From assembly GCA_031417915.1 (NCBI GenBank), contig JANOWN010000053.1:1-28574 (forward strand): 28,574 nt of DNA, in the 5' to 3' direction. A model generated the notes under the pieces. The model had not been told where the DNA came from. It did no database searches and saw nothing but the letters and a program-made list of their open reading frames with translations. This DNA is from Methylotenera_A sp031417915 (GTDB taxonomy: Bacteria > Pseudomonadota > Gammaproteobacteria > Burkholderiales > Methylophilaceae). Below are positions 1 through 8,464 of the stretch, piece by piece. How positions within the stretch are numbered: position 1 is the first letter of the stretch; every line of letters begins with the position of its first letter. The translations under genes and the position numbers were made by a program.

Positions 1-61
1 CTGCTGCAATGCCCACTAAGATAATGGCAATGACCAGCCACATTTGTTTATTTAATTTCAT
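1..61 (-). CDS. RND efflux adaptor (membrane fusion protein), 5' end only
   Basis: Only the first 20 codons are in the window, reading MKLNKQMWLVIAIILVGIAA. This is a short basic start followed by a hydrophobic stretch, as in the signal or anchor segment of HlyD/CzcB-type periplasmic adaptors. Its ATG overlaps the stop codon of the upstream CzcC-like gene as ATGA, so the two are probably translationally coupled. The adaptor identity is inferred from gene order (outer-membrane factor followed by adaptor and pump in czcCBA operons), because too little of the protein is visible to show a domain. A second in-frame ATG lies at codon 7. Confidence 0.55.
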   Translation of the reverse strand, partial: MKLNKQMWLVIAIILVGIAA

Positions 62-1335
62 GGCGCTTCCTTTAAGTTTGTACTTAAGTTATCTGTTGTC
101 CCTAATATTCTTTGCATATCTGCCTCTGCTTGGCGTGCCAAAGCTAGGGTTTGGATGAATTGTGTTTTAGCTTGAAATAAAGTGCGTTGCGCATCCAATA
201 CTTCTAAAAAGCTAAATTTTCCAAATTCAAAACCCTTGCGTGCGGCCCCATAAGCACTTTCTGCACCTTGCAAAATATCATTTTTATACATACTGGCCGC
301 ATCGACTTGTAACTGTCTGCGGCTGTAAGCATCTGCCAATTCAGTTTTTAATTGGTTTTCTAGTGCGGTTTTTTCATCTATTGACTGAAATTCTCGCGCT
401 CTGGCACTTTGCAAATTGCCTTGATTTTTGTCAAATACAGGGATGGGGATAGATAAGCCAATAATCGCTTGTGTAATGCCACCTAGTTCTTCATTTCGGC
501 GTGCGCCTAAGCTTAATGTGACATCTGGCGTTTGTTTTGATTGCTCAATAGCACTTAAAGCTTGCTTTTGCGTAATGGCCAGCGATGCTTTTTTAAGGCG
601 CGGTGAATCTGTAAGTTGCGCCATTAAATCATGCAGTGTAGGCAACGTTTTCAGGTTTTCAAGTTCTCCCACTGCCATATAGTCAACTTGACTATTTGTC
701 TCTGTGCTTTTAGCCCACAAGCTAGCTAACCGCTGCTTGGCGACAGCTAATTGCTGGCTGGCATTGGCTAAGTCAATTTTCAAGCCAGCTTCAGCCACTT
801 TGGCTTTAGTTTCCTCTACTGGTGAAACCTTGCCTGCCAGCACGCGTTTGGCGGTGGTTTCCTTTGAAGTGGTAGCAATTTGTAGCAACTCTTGTGCTAA
901 TGCCTGCGCTTGTTGCGCTGCCAATACTTGGTAAAAAGCAGCGTAAGTTTTAGCACTAATTTCAGCTTGAGTAATACGGATATCAGCGTCTGCAATCGCC
1001 AAAGTTGCGTCAGCCGCCGCCATGCGCTTATCACGCTTGCCTGCAGTTTCTAGTTGCTGACTAATTGCAATAGTAGCAATGCGGTTTTGACTGCGTAAAT
1101 CTTCGACCTGTCCTGATAGCGTAGGGTTAGGGCGCGTGGCGGCTTGTAGTACCTGCGCGCTTTCTACTTCGCGCCCACGCAAAACTACTGCAATATTTGG
1201 GTTAGCTTGTAAGGCCAGAGTCGTTGCTTCTTCTAAACTAATTGTGGTTGCCGCTAGGTTTTCAGCGCTAGAAGCGACATGATGTAAACCTAATAAAGTG
1301 AATAAAACCCACACAACGCAAGCGGATTTGAACAT
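58..1335 (-). CDS. czcC: CzcC-like outer-membrane efflux factor (TolC family)
   Basis: A 425-residue outer-membrane factor of the TolC superfamily. It should form the trimeric outer-membrane duct of a tripartite RND pump, most likely one exporting heavy-metal cations. An N-terminal signal peptide ends near ASSA/EN at about residue 24. The mature protein begins with the usual ISLEEATTLALQANPNI segment and contains the QQLETAGKRDKR motif (about residues 93-104) typical of the CzcC/CusC branch. Two long, Ala/Gln-rich coiled-coil regions follow, as expected for the TolC alpha-barrel. A good ribosome site, TTAGGAG, lies five bases before the ATG. The upstream neighbour is a His-rich small protein and the downstream neighbour an adaptor overlapping by ATGA, which supports a metal-efflux operon. 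The substrate metal cannot be read from this protein. Confidence 0.85.
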   Translation of the reverse strand: MFKSACVVWVLFTLLGLHHVASSAENLAATTISLEEATTLALQANPNIAVVLRGREVESAQVLQAATRPNPTLSGQVEDLRSQNRIATIAISQQLETAGKRDKRMAAADATLAIADADIRITQAEISAKTYAAFYQVLAAQQAQALAQELLQIATTSKETTAKRVLAGKVSPVEETKAKVAEAGLKIDLANASQQLAVAKQRLASLWAKSTETNSQVDYMAVGELENLKTLPTLHDLMAQLTDSPRLKKASLAITQKQALSAIEQSKQTPDVTLSLGARRNEELGGITQAIIGLSIPIPVFDKNQGNLQSARAREFQSIDEKTALENQLKTELADAYSRRQLQVDAASMYKNDILQGAESAYGAARKGFEFGKFSFLEVLDAQRTLFQAKTQFIQTLALARQAEADMQRILGTTDNLSTNLKEAP

Positions 1336-1393
1336 AGAAACTCCTAATTAAATCAATTGGTTAAAATTTAACCGAAAGTAAAAATTGACTTAA

Positions 1394-1798
1394 TTAGCGA
1401 GGCGGTGCGCGAGGAGAGTGATGGGTGTAGAAGAGTTGTTGACGGAATAAAAAATCAAAGGTGTACGCACGAGATTGGCTGATGCGCACGAATAGACCAA
1501 ATACCAGTACGCAAGCCAATAAAAGTATATCTAAATCAATAAGTAAGTTGCGCTTAACGCCGCTGTCAACTTTAAATATAAAGCCAATCACTTGCGGCGT
1601 TTCTATGCTATCTTGTTGATTAACATCGGCAATATGAAAATTAAAATTACTACTAGACGCATGATTGTGGAATACATCTTTTATAGCATGCGCATGTTTT
1701 GCATGTGCTTGCGCATTCTCCAGCCCAAAAGCATGGGCGTGAATAAACGGTGCAATCAATTGCAAACAAATCAAACACAGTAATAAATACTTTTTAAT
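1394..1798 (-). CDS. His-rich membrane-anchored small protein before czc-type efflux genes
   Basis: I do not recognise this protein by name. The frame is open from a TAG near 1819, and no ATG precedes the conserved-looking N-terminus. If translation starts at the ATT at 1798-1796, just after GCGAGAAGTAAC, the product is 134 residues and begins IKKYLLLCLICLQLIAPFIHAHA, a convincing signal peptide. The later TTG at 1774 gives 126 residues but cuts the basic N-region off the signal sequence. The exported part is rich in His (HAHA, HAKHAHA, HNHA), suggesting metal binding. A transmembrane helix follows (about LLIDLDILLLACVLVFGLFV), and the C-terminus ends HHSPRAPPR. Small His-rich periplasmic proteins such as CzcI precede czcCBA in other bacteria, so a role in metal sensing or chaperoning is inferred. 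The start codon is uncertain. Confidence 0.6.
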   Translation of the reverse strand: MKKYLLLCLICLQLIAPFIHAHAFGLENAQAHAKHAHAIKDVFHNHASSSNFNFHIADVNQQDSIETPQVIGFIFKVDSGVKRNLLIDLDILLLACVLVFGLFVRISQSRAYTFDFLFRQQLFYTHHSPRAPPR

Positions 1799-1859
1799 GT
1801 TACTTCTCGCTATTGACTACAATATTAACTCAAATTAACTTAGACACAAAGTTTTTAAC

Positions 1860-3872
1860 TCACTGGATTGCAGTAACGTTTAAAAACGGCATATCGGGCA
1901 ATTTTAATGACTTATCCAATCCCACACTTTTTTCTGCCGCAGCTTTAGCTTTTATGGCGGGCTGCACTGCTTTCATTAAATGTAACAACATATTGTCCAA
2001 AGTCTGACTTTCTTTCGCCATCGCAGCGTATTCAGCCTCCACAATCGTAAGGCGGCTATCTAATGCTTCCGTGCTGGCTTTGGCGTCCGTTAAGTTTTTG
2101 GTGCGTTGATCCAAACTGTCTTTATGTTGCGTCATTTGCGCTTTAAGTCGGCCCAATACATCTTCAAGCCAACGTGTGCAATTTTTTTCGGTTTGCTCAA
2201 ATATTTTTTGTGTTTGTGTACCCAAACCTAAGAAAAATTTGCGAATTAAGAAATGCTTTTCGGTAAGCACATTCACAGGGTCAGCGCAAAAATCATCGGT
2301 AATTTTTTCTAGAGCTTTCATGTTGCTCATAAACTCTGACAAATCAAGTTCAGGTGGCGTAAACACGTCAAAGCCATGTCTGGATTGAAAAACGCCATAA
2401 ATATTATCCGCTAGCTTTTTAATGTCTTTGCCTTCTTTAGTCACGCCAGCAGCCAAATTATTCGCCTGTTTCATCAAGTTGCGCATGCCTTTGTTTAAGC
2501 CGACCGTAGTCCAACTGTCGCCCATGGCTTGGCGACCTTTGGCTAGCGAAGTATCTAAATACGCCATGCTTAAATGGCGCAATAATTTTTTGCCAAGATG
2601 GCTAATTTTGTCATTGGCTTGATTAAAAGTGGGAATCGACGCCTCGTAACGCTTTCTATCCTCGACCACTTTGGCCAAAAGGTCTTTGGAAGCATCTATA
2701 TTTTGGCCGCGCAAAGAGCGTAATTCAATCACTTGCTCGCGTAAGCTAATTAGTCGCCCTTGCACCAGTTTGCGCGAGTTTTTAATCATCTCAGAACATT
2801 CGCTAGCCACGGTTCTGCCCAAAATTTCGTGTTTAGCCTGAATAATCTGGTTGCCCAGTGTGGTTTCTAATTCAATAATGCCGCTTTGTTCTAGCAGAGT
2901 TTGATTCTTTTTAATTTTGGCGACTAAAGCTTTTTGCGCCGAAATCGCAAACACACTTTCTGGCGAAATACCGAGTTGATGCGCGGTGATATTGACTTGT
3001 TTTTCAATCTCATTCGCCACATCCTGTTTAGACTTCATTTCATCCCACAGCATGTCAATTTTGTTGAGCAGCACCAATTTATATTTGGCGCGGCCTTTAA
3101 TAAAATCGTTCCAAATTTGCATGTCCGACTGCGTAATACCCGTATCGGTCGCGGTTAAAAACAGCACCGCATGCGCGTTGGGGATAATGTTCAGCGTCAA
3201 TTCAGGCTCGGCTCCCAGCGTATTCAGACCAGGCGTATCGATGACCACTAAGCCGCTTTTTAAGAGCGGATGTGGGTAATTAATAATGGCGTGGCGCCAC
3301 ACGGGAATCTTCAGCAAGCCTTGCGTTTCCAGCTCGTGAATCATACCAATATCTTGCGGGTTAAATAAACCAAACTCTTCTGCTTCGACTTGTGACACTT
3401 CTTTTTGATCGATCAGTTTGCGCAGCGTTTCTTTCATTTCTTCTGGCGAATCTACGTTCAGCCGGAACTTTTTCCATGCGTTGGGCGTGGTTTTTAAGTA
3501 GGTCAGCGTGTCGTCGCTCACGCGTGTTTCAATTGGTAGCAATTTAATCGAAGGCTCTTCGCGCGCATCCCAAAAAATCTCGGTCGGGCACATGGTGGTG
3601 CGGCCAGGCTCGCTTGGCAGCAAGCGCTGGTTGAAATCCGCAAAAAATAAAGCGTTGATGGTTTCAGTTTTTCCACGCGAAAATTCCGCTAAAAATGCCA
3701 TCACCAGCTGGTCGCGTTTCAACATTTCTAGCACATCATACAAGCGCAGCTCTTGAATCGCATCCGAATGCTCACTTTTAGAGAGCCAATCGCGATAATT
3801 GGTGATCACTTGGGTAAGGCTGCTACGCCATTCCTGGTATTCGTTGACTTTGGATTGTAGGGTGTCGCTCAT
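1860..3872 (-). CDS. Dynamin-family GTPase
   Basis: A 670-residue bacterial dynamin-like GTPase, probably acting at membranes; the cellular role is unknown. The GTPase signatures are in order: G1 as AEFSRGKT (about residues 62-69), G2 region GRTTMCPTE (90-98), G3 DTPG (212-215), G4 NKID (270-273) and a G5-like SAQK near 310. The P-loop starts with Ala instead of the first Gly of GxxxxGK[S/T]; from memory that is usual in this proteobacterial subfamily, so I do not read it as loss of function. The C-terminal half is largely helical, with coiled-coil-like stretches (about 360-440 and 570-640). It is the last gene of a minus-strand run yggS-proC-yggT, 16 bases after yggT. No obvious terminator follows in the 60 bases before the next gene. 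Confidence 0.85.
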   Translation of the reverse strand: MSDTLQSKVNEYQEWRSSLTQVITNYRDWLSKSEHSDAIQELRLYDVLEMLKRDQLVMAFLAEFSRGKTETINALFFADFNQRLLPSEPGRTTMCPTEIFWDAREEPSIKLLPIETRVSDDTLTYLKTTPNAWKKFRLNVDSPEEMKETLRKLIDQKEVSQVEAEEFGLFNPQDIGMIHELETQGLLKIPVWRHAIINYPHPLLKSGLVVIDTPGLNTLGAEPELTLNIIPNAHAVLFLTATDTGITQSDMQIWNDFIKGRAKYKLVLLNKIDMLWDEMKSKQDVANEIEKQVNITAHQLGISPESVFAISAQKALVAKIKKNQTLLEQSGIIELETTLGNQIIQAKHEILGRTVASECSEMIKNSRKLVQGRLISLREQVIELRSLRGQNIDASKDLLAKVVEDRKRYEASIPTFNQANDKISHLGKKLLRHLSMAYLDTSLAKGRQAMGDSWTTVGLNKGMRNLMKQANNLAAGVTKEGKDIKKLADNIYGVFQSRHGFDVFTPPELDLSEFMSNMKALEKITDDFCADPVNVLTEKHFLIRKFFLGLGTQTQKIFEQTEKNCTRWLEDVLGRLKAQMTQHKDSLDQRTKNLTDAKASTEALDSRLTIVEAEYAAMAKESQTLDNMLLHLMKAVQPAIKAKAAAEKSVGLDKSLKLPDMPFLNVTAIQ

Positions 3873-3888
3873 ATAGGCATCTTAAGTT

Positions 3889-4464
3889 TTAAAAAAGTGA
3901 TAATAATTGTGATTCTAAAGTTTTTATCACGGAAACATTCAGCATTTGCAAAAAAATCAGCGCAACGATGGGAGAAAAATCGATGCCGCTGGCCATTGGT
4001 AGAAAGCGCTGAATCGGCGCCAATATTGGTCTAGTGAGGCTGTCTAGCACAGCTGCAATGGGTGTGTGCGGGTTTACCCAGCTTAAAATAACTTGCAGCA
4101 TAATGGCGTAAAAAAACACATCTAAACTTGTGCGCAACACGCCCAGAAAGCTCATGCCTATTAGGCCTGCCCATACCGATTCGCCTGCGACGCTGAGCGG
4201 AAAATCGCGTAGCCAAACTAAGCTAAGTTGCAATAAAAATTGTGCAAGAAGTGCTAAAAATAGGGTGGATAAATCTAGCTTGCCCCAACTTGGAATGATT
4301 TTGCGCACAGGCTTTACCGCAAAATCGGTGAGCGAAATCACCATGTATGCCAGCGGATTGTTGAAAGGTGTTCTGAACAATTGCATGAAAAAACGCAATA
4401 AAAACAACATGGTGAGCAAATTAAAAACGGTGACAAGCAAGAAATGAAGCGCGCTAGCAAACAT
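3889..4464 (-). CDS. yggT: YggT family integral membrane protein
   Basis: A 191-residue polytopic membrane protein with two tandem YGGT units. Each has a hydrophobic helix, then a [RF]xPFNNP/NPHTPI-type loop, then P(V/I)xKxIP or P(I/L)xxxxRFLP (residues about 31-61 and 128-156). The arrangement is typical of YggT, which in several bacteria has been linked to osmotic tolerance or cell-envelope functions; no reaction is known. The ATG follows directly after the proC stop codon with no spacer, so it is probably translated by coupling. The proC-yggT order is widely conserved and supports the assignment. Confidence 0.9.
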   Translation of the reverse strand: MFASALHFLLVTVFNLLTMLFLLRFFMQLFRTPFNNPLAYMVISLTDFAVKPVRKIIPSWGKLDLSTLFLALLAQFLLQLSLVWLRDFPLSVAGESVWAGLIGMSFLGVLRTSLDVFFYAIMLQVILSWVNPHTPIAAVLDSLTRPILAPIQRFLPMASGIDFSPIVALIFLQMLNVSVIKTLESQLLSLF

Positions 4465-5304
4465 TTAAACGCTCCCCAATTCATCGCGCCCTAGTTCTAT
4501 CCCTAGGGTCTTAGCGCGCTCGCAGGCTTTTTGCGCAGCTAATACAATCGCTTGTTTTACTTTTGAGCTTTCTAAACTCAGTAAGCCTTGTTCCGTCGTG
4601 CCGCCTTTTGAAGTCACTTGTTCGCGCAATGTGGCAATTGGCGTATCGCTGACATCGGCTAATAAACTCGCGCCTTTAAAGGTGGCGATGCTGAGTTGCT
4701 TGGCTTGGAGTTCGCTCAAACCTAGCGCCAGTGCGGCTTCTTGTAAAGCTTCGATTAAATAAAACACGTAAGCTGGGCCGCTGCCAGAAATGGCGGTAAT
4801 GACATCCAATTTTTCTTCAGAATCTAACCACAAAGTGCTGCCCGCGGCGCCTAGTATTACATCAGCTTGTGCGATTTGCGTTTTGCTTACATTGGGCATG
4901 GCGTATAAACCGGTGACGCCAGCCTGTATTTGCGCCGGCGTGTTGGGCATGGCGCGAATAATTGTTGTGTAATTGCCCAGCCAGCGCGACAAATCGGTCA
5001 ATCGAATGCCTGCGGCGATGGAAATGATGAGTTGATTTTTGAGTAGTGGTGCGAGTGTTTTGGCGAGTTGCGGCAATTGTTGTGGTTTTATTGCCAACAC
5101 AATCACGTCGCAGTTTTTTATTTCATTAATTTCGGCTGAAGTCTTGATGTCAAAGGCATGTTCGAGAGCCATGCGCTTATTGGCTTCCAGCTCGATGACT
5201 GTGATGTCGCGCATGGCAAAATTTTGGCTTAAGCCATTTTTATTCTTTAGGCCAGCAATCAGTGCCTGTGCCATGTTGCCGCCGCCAATAAAACCTAATT
5301 TCAT
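4465..5304 (-). CDS. proC: Pyrroline-5-carboxylate reductase
   Basis: A 279-residue cytosolic enzyme for the last step of proline synthesis, reducing 1-pyrroline-5-carboxylate with NAD(P)H. The N-terminus MKLGFIGGGNMAQALI is the Rossmann dinucleotide-binding motif. The family signature around SGSGPAYVFYLIEAL (about residues 174-188) and the helical C-terminal dimerisation domain with TSKGGTTEQGL are present. Length matches the family. The C-terminal extension QKACERAKTLGIELGRDELGSV is slightly longer than in E. coli. It lies 23 bases after yggS and abuts yggT, the standard yggS-proC-yggT cluster. Confidence 0.95.
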   Translation of the reverse strand: MKLGFIGGGNMAQALIAGLKNKNGLSQNFAMRDITVIELEANKRMALEHAFDIKTSAEINEIKNCDVIVLAIKPQQLPQLAKTLAPLLKNQLIISIAAGIRLTDLSRWLGNYTTIIRAMPNTPAQIQAGVTGLYAMPNVSKTQIAQADVILGAAGSTLWLDSEEKLDVITAISGSGPAYVFYLIEALQEAALALGLSELQAKQLSIATFKGASLLADVSDTPIATLREQVTSKGGTTEQGLLSLESSKVKQAIVLAAQKACERAKTLGIELGRDELGSV

Positions 5305-5327
5305 GTGTTGTTTCTCATAAAGAATGT

Positions 5328-6008
5328 TTAAGTTCGTGCACCAAAAATCGCAGAACCAATACGTACGATAGTAGCACCTTCGTGTATCGCCGCAACGTAA
5401 TCATCCGACATGCCGATGGATAAAGTATCCAGTTTAAAGCCTTGCTGTTGCAGATTTTTAAAGGCATTGGCGACTATTTTAAATTGCGTGCGCTGTTTTG
5501 CAAACTCTTTTGTAGGCGCGGGAATTGCCATAATACCGCGTAATTTAAGGTTTGGCATCGCAGCAATGGCCTTTGCAAGCATGGCCTGCGAGGCAATATC
5601 CACGCCACTCTTGGAGCCTTCTTCACTACTATTAATTTGAATGCAAACATTAAGTGGCGCAAGTGATGTTGGCCGCGCGTCGTTTAAACGCTGCGCGATT
5701 TTGAGCCTATCCACCGAATGTACCCAGTCAAAATGTTGTGCGATGAGTTGCGTTTTATTGCTTTGAATCGGCCCGATAAAATGCCACTCAATCGCCAAGT
5801 CTTTCAGTAATTCCTGTTTGCTTATGGCCTCTTGTACGTAGTTTTCGCCAAACGCGCGCTGACCCGCCAAATATGCCGCGCGTAGCTTTTCCGCAGGTTG
5901 TGCTTTGCTCACCACGAGTAGCGTAATTGCATCAGTTCGATTCGCCGCCTGTTTTGCATGCGCAATATTTGCTTGAATTGCTTGCAAGGAATCGTAAATT
6001 GTGTCCAT
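5328..6008 (-). CDS. yggS: YggS/PLPHP pyridoxal-phosphate homeostasis protein
   Basis: A 226-residue PLP-binding protein of the YggS/PROSC family. It buffers pyridoxal 5'-phosphate and influences vitamin B6 and amino-acid metabolism, without a known catalytic reaction. The PLP lysine is K35 in LLVVSKAQP. Other family blocks visible are GENYVQEA, WHFIGPIQSNK, VHSVDR, and the phosphate-binding C-terminus LSIGMSDDYVAAIHEGATIVRIGSAIFG. It is the first gene of the minus-strand run and diverges from pilT across 79 bases that should hold both promoters. Confidence 0.95.
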   Translation of the reverse strand: MDTIYDSLQAIQANIAHAKQAANRTDAITLLVVSKAQPAEKLRAAYLAGQRAFGENYVQEAISKQELLKDLAIEWHFIGPIQSNKTQLIAQHFDWVHSVDRLKIAQRLNDARPTSLAPLNVCIQINSSEEGSKSGVDIASQAMLAKAIAAMPNLKLRGIMAIPAPTKEFAKQRTQFKIVANAFKNLQQQGFKLDTLSIGMSDDYVAAIHEGATIVRIGSAIFGART

Positions 6009-6025
6009 AATTCAATTATCTAAAC

Positions 6026-6047
6026 AATAAACCTTATGTGGTTTATT
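6026..6047. promoter_or_regulatory. Inverted repeat in the yggS/pilT divergent promoter region
   Basis: A perfect 8-bp inverted repeat, AATAAACC and GGTTTATT, separated by TTATGT. It lies 18 bases upstream of the yggS ATG on one side and 40 bases upstream of the pilT start on the other. Its position between two divergent starts suits an operator or a short 5' hairpin. The AT-richness makes a chance origin possible. Confidence 0.35.
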
Positions 6048-6087
6048 ACAAGTTGGCTTAACGAACTTATTATAGCAGGAGCTGCTC

Positions 6088-7131
6088 GTGGATATTTCAG
6101 ATTTACTCGCCTTTTCGGTTAAGAATAAAGCATCCGATTTACACCTTTCCGCAGGCTTGCCGCCGATGATACGTGTGCACGGTGATATACGTAAAATTAA
6201 CGTGCCGACCATGGATCATACGCAAGTGCACGACATGGTGTATGACATCATGAACGATGGTCAGCGCAAAGTGTACGAAGAAACGCTGGAATGCGATTTC
6301 TCGTTCGAAATCCCAAATTTAGCGCGCTTTCGGGTTAATGCGTTTAACCACAATCGCGGCTCTGGCGCGGTATTTCGGACTATTCCTTCTAAAATTCTAA
6401 CGCTAGAAGAACTGAATTGCCCACCGATTTTTAAAGAGATTTGCAATACGCCGCGCGGCATTGTACTGGTCACAGGGCCAACGGGCTCGGGTAAATCGAC
6501 CACATTGGCGGCGATGGTGGATTATATTAACGAAAACGAAATGGGGCACATCTTAACGGTGGAAGACCCGATTGAATTTGTGCATCAATCCAAAAAATGC
6601 TTGATTAACCAACGTGAAGTCGGCCCGCATACTTTGTCATTCCAAAACGCCCTACGGTCTGCATTGCGTGAGGATCCTGATGTGATTTTGGTGGGCGAGA
6701 TGCGCGACCTTGAGACGATTCGATTGGCATTGAGCGCCGCAGAAACAGGCCATTTGGTGTTCGGCACGCTGCACACCAGCTCGGCCGCGAAAACCGTTGA
6801 CCGTATTGTCGATGTGTTCCCCGCAGCGGAAAAAGAAATGGTGCGTTCGATGTTGTCAGAATCGTTGCGTTCTGTGATTTCGCAAACACTTTGTAAAACC
6901 AAAGATGAGCAAGGCCGCGTGGCTGCGCACGAAATTATGATTGGCACGCCAGCGATTCGTAACTTGATTCGCGAAAATAAAGTGGCGCAAATGTACTCGG
7001 CGATTCAAACTGGGCAAAACATTGGCATGCAGACGCTGGATCAAAACTTGCAAGATTTGGTGCGCCGTAATGTGATTTCTGCCAATGAAGCGCGCGGTAA
7101 AGCGGCCAATAAAGATTCGATCGTGGGTTAA
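6088..7131 (+). CDS. pilT: Type IV pilus retraction ATPase PilT
   Basis: A 347-residue hexameric AAA-type motor that depolymerises type IV pili and drives twitching and DNA-uptake retraction. The start is GTG, with AGGAG seven bases upstream, and the N-terminus MDISDLLAFSVKNKASDLHLS matches PilT. Visible motifs are Walker A GPTGSGKST (130-138), the Asp box LTVEDPIEF (157-164), Walker B VILVGEMRD (199-207), the His box GHLVFGTLHT (221-230), and the PilT-specific AIRNLIRE (289-296), which is needed for retraction. It is followed by pilU 94 bases on, an arrangement common in Beta- and Gammaproteobacteria. The intergenic gap holds a copy of the dispersed repeat. Confidence 0.97.
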   Translation: MDISDLLAFSVKNKASDLHLSAGLPPMIRVHGDIRKINVPTMDHTQVHDMVYDIMNDGQRKVYEETLECDFSFEIPNLARFRVNAFNHNRGSGAVFRTIPSKILTLEELNCPPIFKEICNTPRGIVLVTGPTGSGKSTTLAAMVDYINENEMGHILTVEDPIEFVHQSKKCLINQREVGPHTLSFQNALRSALREDPDVILVGEMRDLETIRLALSAAETGHLVFGTLHTSSAAKTVDRIVDVFPAAEKEMVRSMLSESLRSVISQTLCKTKDEQGRVAAHEIMIGTPAIRNLIRENKVAQMYSAIQTGQNIGMQTLDQNLQDLVRRNVISANEARGKAANKDSIVG

Positions 7132-7160
7132 AGAGTAGGTTAAATTAATTTAAAACAGAT

Positions 7161-7194
7161 GCTCCAGGAGCCGCATGGATATTGGCTTGCAGAA
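7161..7194 (+). repeat. Dispersed repeat, copy A (pilT-pilU gap)
   Basis: It contains CCGCATGGATATTGG followed by CTTGCAG, preceded by the small palindrome GCTCCAGGAGC. The core matches copies near 11220, 19518 and 28555 and the reverse copy near 21570. The sequence TTTAAA occurs on both sides (7149-7154 and 7201-7206), but in an AT-rich setting. It starts 30 bases after the pilT stop and ends 34 bases before the pilU start, so it is probably transcribed. Confidence 0.7.
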
Positions 7195-7228
7195 CATGTT
7201 TTTAAATATAAATAGTTAGGATGATGTG

Positions 7229-8365
7229 ATGGAAAAAGGCCAAGCCGAAAAGTTTGTATTTGATTTGCTGCGATTGATGATCGGAAAAAAAGCGTCCGAT
7301 ATGTTTATCACGGCAGGTTTCCCGCCAGCCATGAAGATTGATGGTAAAATGACGCCCATCAGCTCACAAGTACTTTCTGCGCAGCAATCGCGCGAAATTG
7401 CACGCTCGATTATGAATGATAAGCAAACCGCCGAGTTTGATGCGACGAATGAGTGTAATTTTGCCATTGGCATTCCTGGTGTGGCGCGTTTTCGCGTCAA
7501 TGCTTTTATTCAGCGCGGCTCTGTGGGTTTGGTGTTTCGTACCATCACTACAAAAATTCCAAAATTTGAAGATTTAGGCTTACCAGAAGTGCTTAAAGAT
7601 ATTGCAATGACTAAACGTGGCTTGGTGATTTTTGTCGGCGGAACCGGATCGGGTAAATCGACCTCGCTGGCGGCGATGGTGGGCTACCGCAACCAAAATA
7701 GCTACGGCCATATTATTACCATTGAAGACCCAGTGGAATTTGTGCACGACCACATCAATTGCATTATTACGCAGCGTGAAGTGGGCGTGGATACGGATGG
7801 TTGGGGCATTGCGCTTAAAAACACCCTGCGCCAAGCACCCGATGTAATTTTGATTGGCGAAATTCGCGATCGTGAGACCATGGATTACGCGATTGCGTTT
7901 GCTGAGACAGGCCATTTATGTTTGGCAACTTTGCACGCTAATAGCACCAATCAAGCGCTGGATCGTATTATTAACTTCTTCCCAGAAGAGCGTCGCCACC
8001 AATTACTGATGGATTTATCGCTGAACACGCGTGCGTTTATTTCGCAACGGCTAATTCCGAAATCAGATGGTATTGGCCGCGCCGCTGCGATTGAGATTAT
8101 GATTAATTCGCCTTTGATTTCAGATTTAATTTTCAAAGGTGACGTGCACGAAATTAAGGAAATTATTGGGCGTTCACGCGAACTTGGCATGCAAACTTTC
8201 GACCAAGCTTTGTTTGATTTGCATGAATCTGGCGACATTAGCTACGAAGAAGCCTTGCGTAATGCCGACTCTGTGAATGATATTCGCTTGAAAATTAAAC
8301 TAGAAGGTAAAGCCGCGCACGATAGAGATAATTCTTCTAGTTTGGATCATTTAGGCATGGTTTAG
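7229..8365 (+). CDS. pilU: PilT-like ATPase PilU
   Basis: A 378-residue paralogue of PilT that assists pilus retraction under load and depends on PilT. The ATG at 7229 fits better than the GTG at 7226 because AGGA lies seven bases before it. Motifs are Walker A GGTGSGKST (137-145), the Asp box ITIEDPVEF, Walker B VILIGEIRD and the His box GHLCLATLHANS. The C-terminal tail is longer than PilT's and ends in a charged, Ser-rich stretch (HDRDNSSSLDHLGMV), as usual for PilU. It follows pilT in the same orientation and is followed by a strong terminator. Confidence 0.95.
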   Translation: MEKGQAEKFVFDLLRLMIGKKASDMFITAGFPPAMKIDGKMTPISSQVLSAQQSREIARSIMNDKQTAEFDATNECNFAIGIPGVARFRVNAFIQRGSVGLVFRTITTKIPKFEDLGLPEVLKDIAMTKRGLVIFVGGTGSGKSTSLAAMVGYRNQNSYGHIITIEDPVEFVHDHINCIITQREVGVDTDGWGIALKNTLRQAPDVILIGEIRDRETMDYAIAFAETGHLCLATLHANSTNQALDRIINFFPEERRHQLLMDLSLNTRAFISQRLIPKSDGIGRAAAIEIMINSPLISDLIFKGDVHEIKEIIGRSRELGMQTFDQALFDLHESGDISYEEALRNADSVNDIRLKIKLEGKAAHDRDNSSSLDHLGMV

Positions 8366-8406
8366 TACATGGTTTAAAAAGCTAACCCGAGAAGTTAGTC
8401 AGAAGT

Positions 8407-8438
8407 AAAAAAAGCCGACTTAAAAGTCGGCTTTTTTG
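8407..8438. terminator. Bidirectional Rho-independent terminator
   Basis: A 10-bp perfect stem AAGCCGACTT / AAGTCGGCTT with a two-base AA centre is flanked by an A-run on the left and a T-run on the right. It therefore works on both strands. It sits between the convergent ends of pilU and the OmpA-like gene and probably ends both transcripts. Confidence 0.92.
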
Positions 8439-8464
8439 TTATAGCTTAAACATTCTAAGTTTAA

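Noticed and set aside
1860..3872. Loss of the first P-loop glycine in the dynamin-like GTPase as evidence of inactivity
   Set aside because: AEFSRGK appears to be normal for this proteobacterial subfamily, and the other GTPase motifs are intact.
6046..6073. A sigma-70 promoter TTACAA-16-TATTAT for pilT
   Set aside because: The predicted start would fall inside the ribosome site of pilT, leaving almost no leader. AT-rich DNA gives such matches easily.
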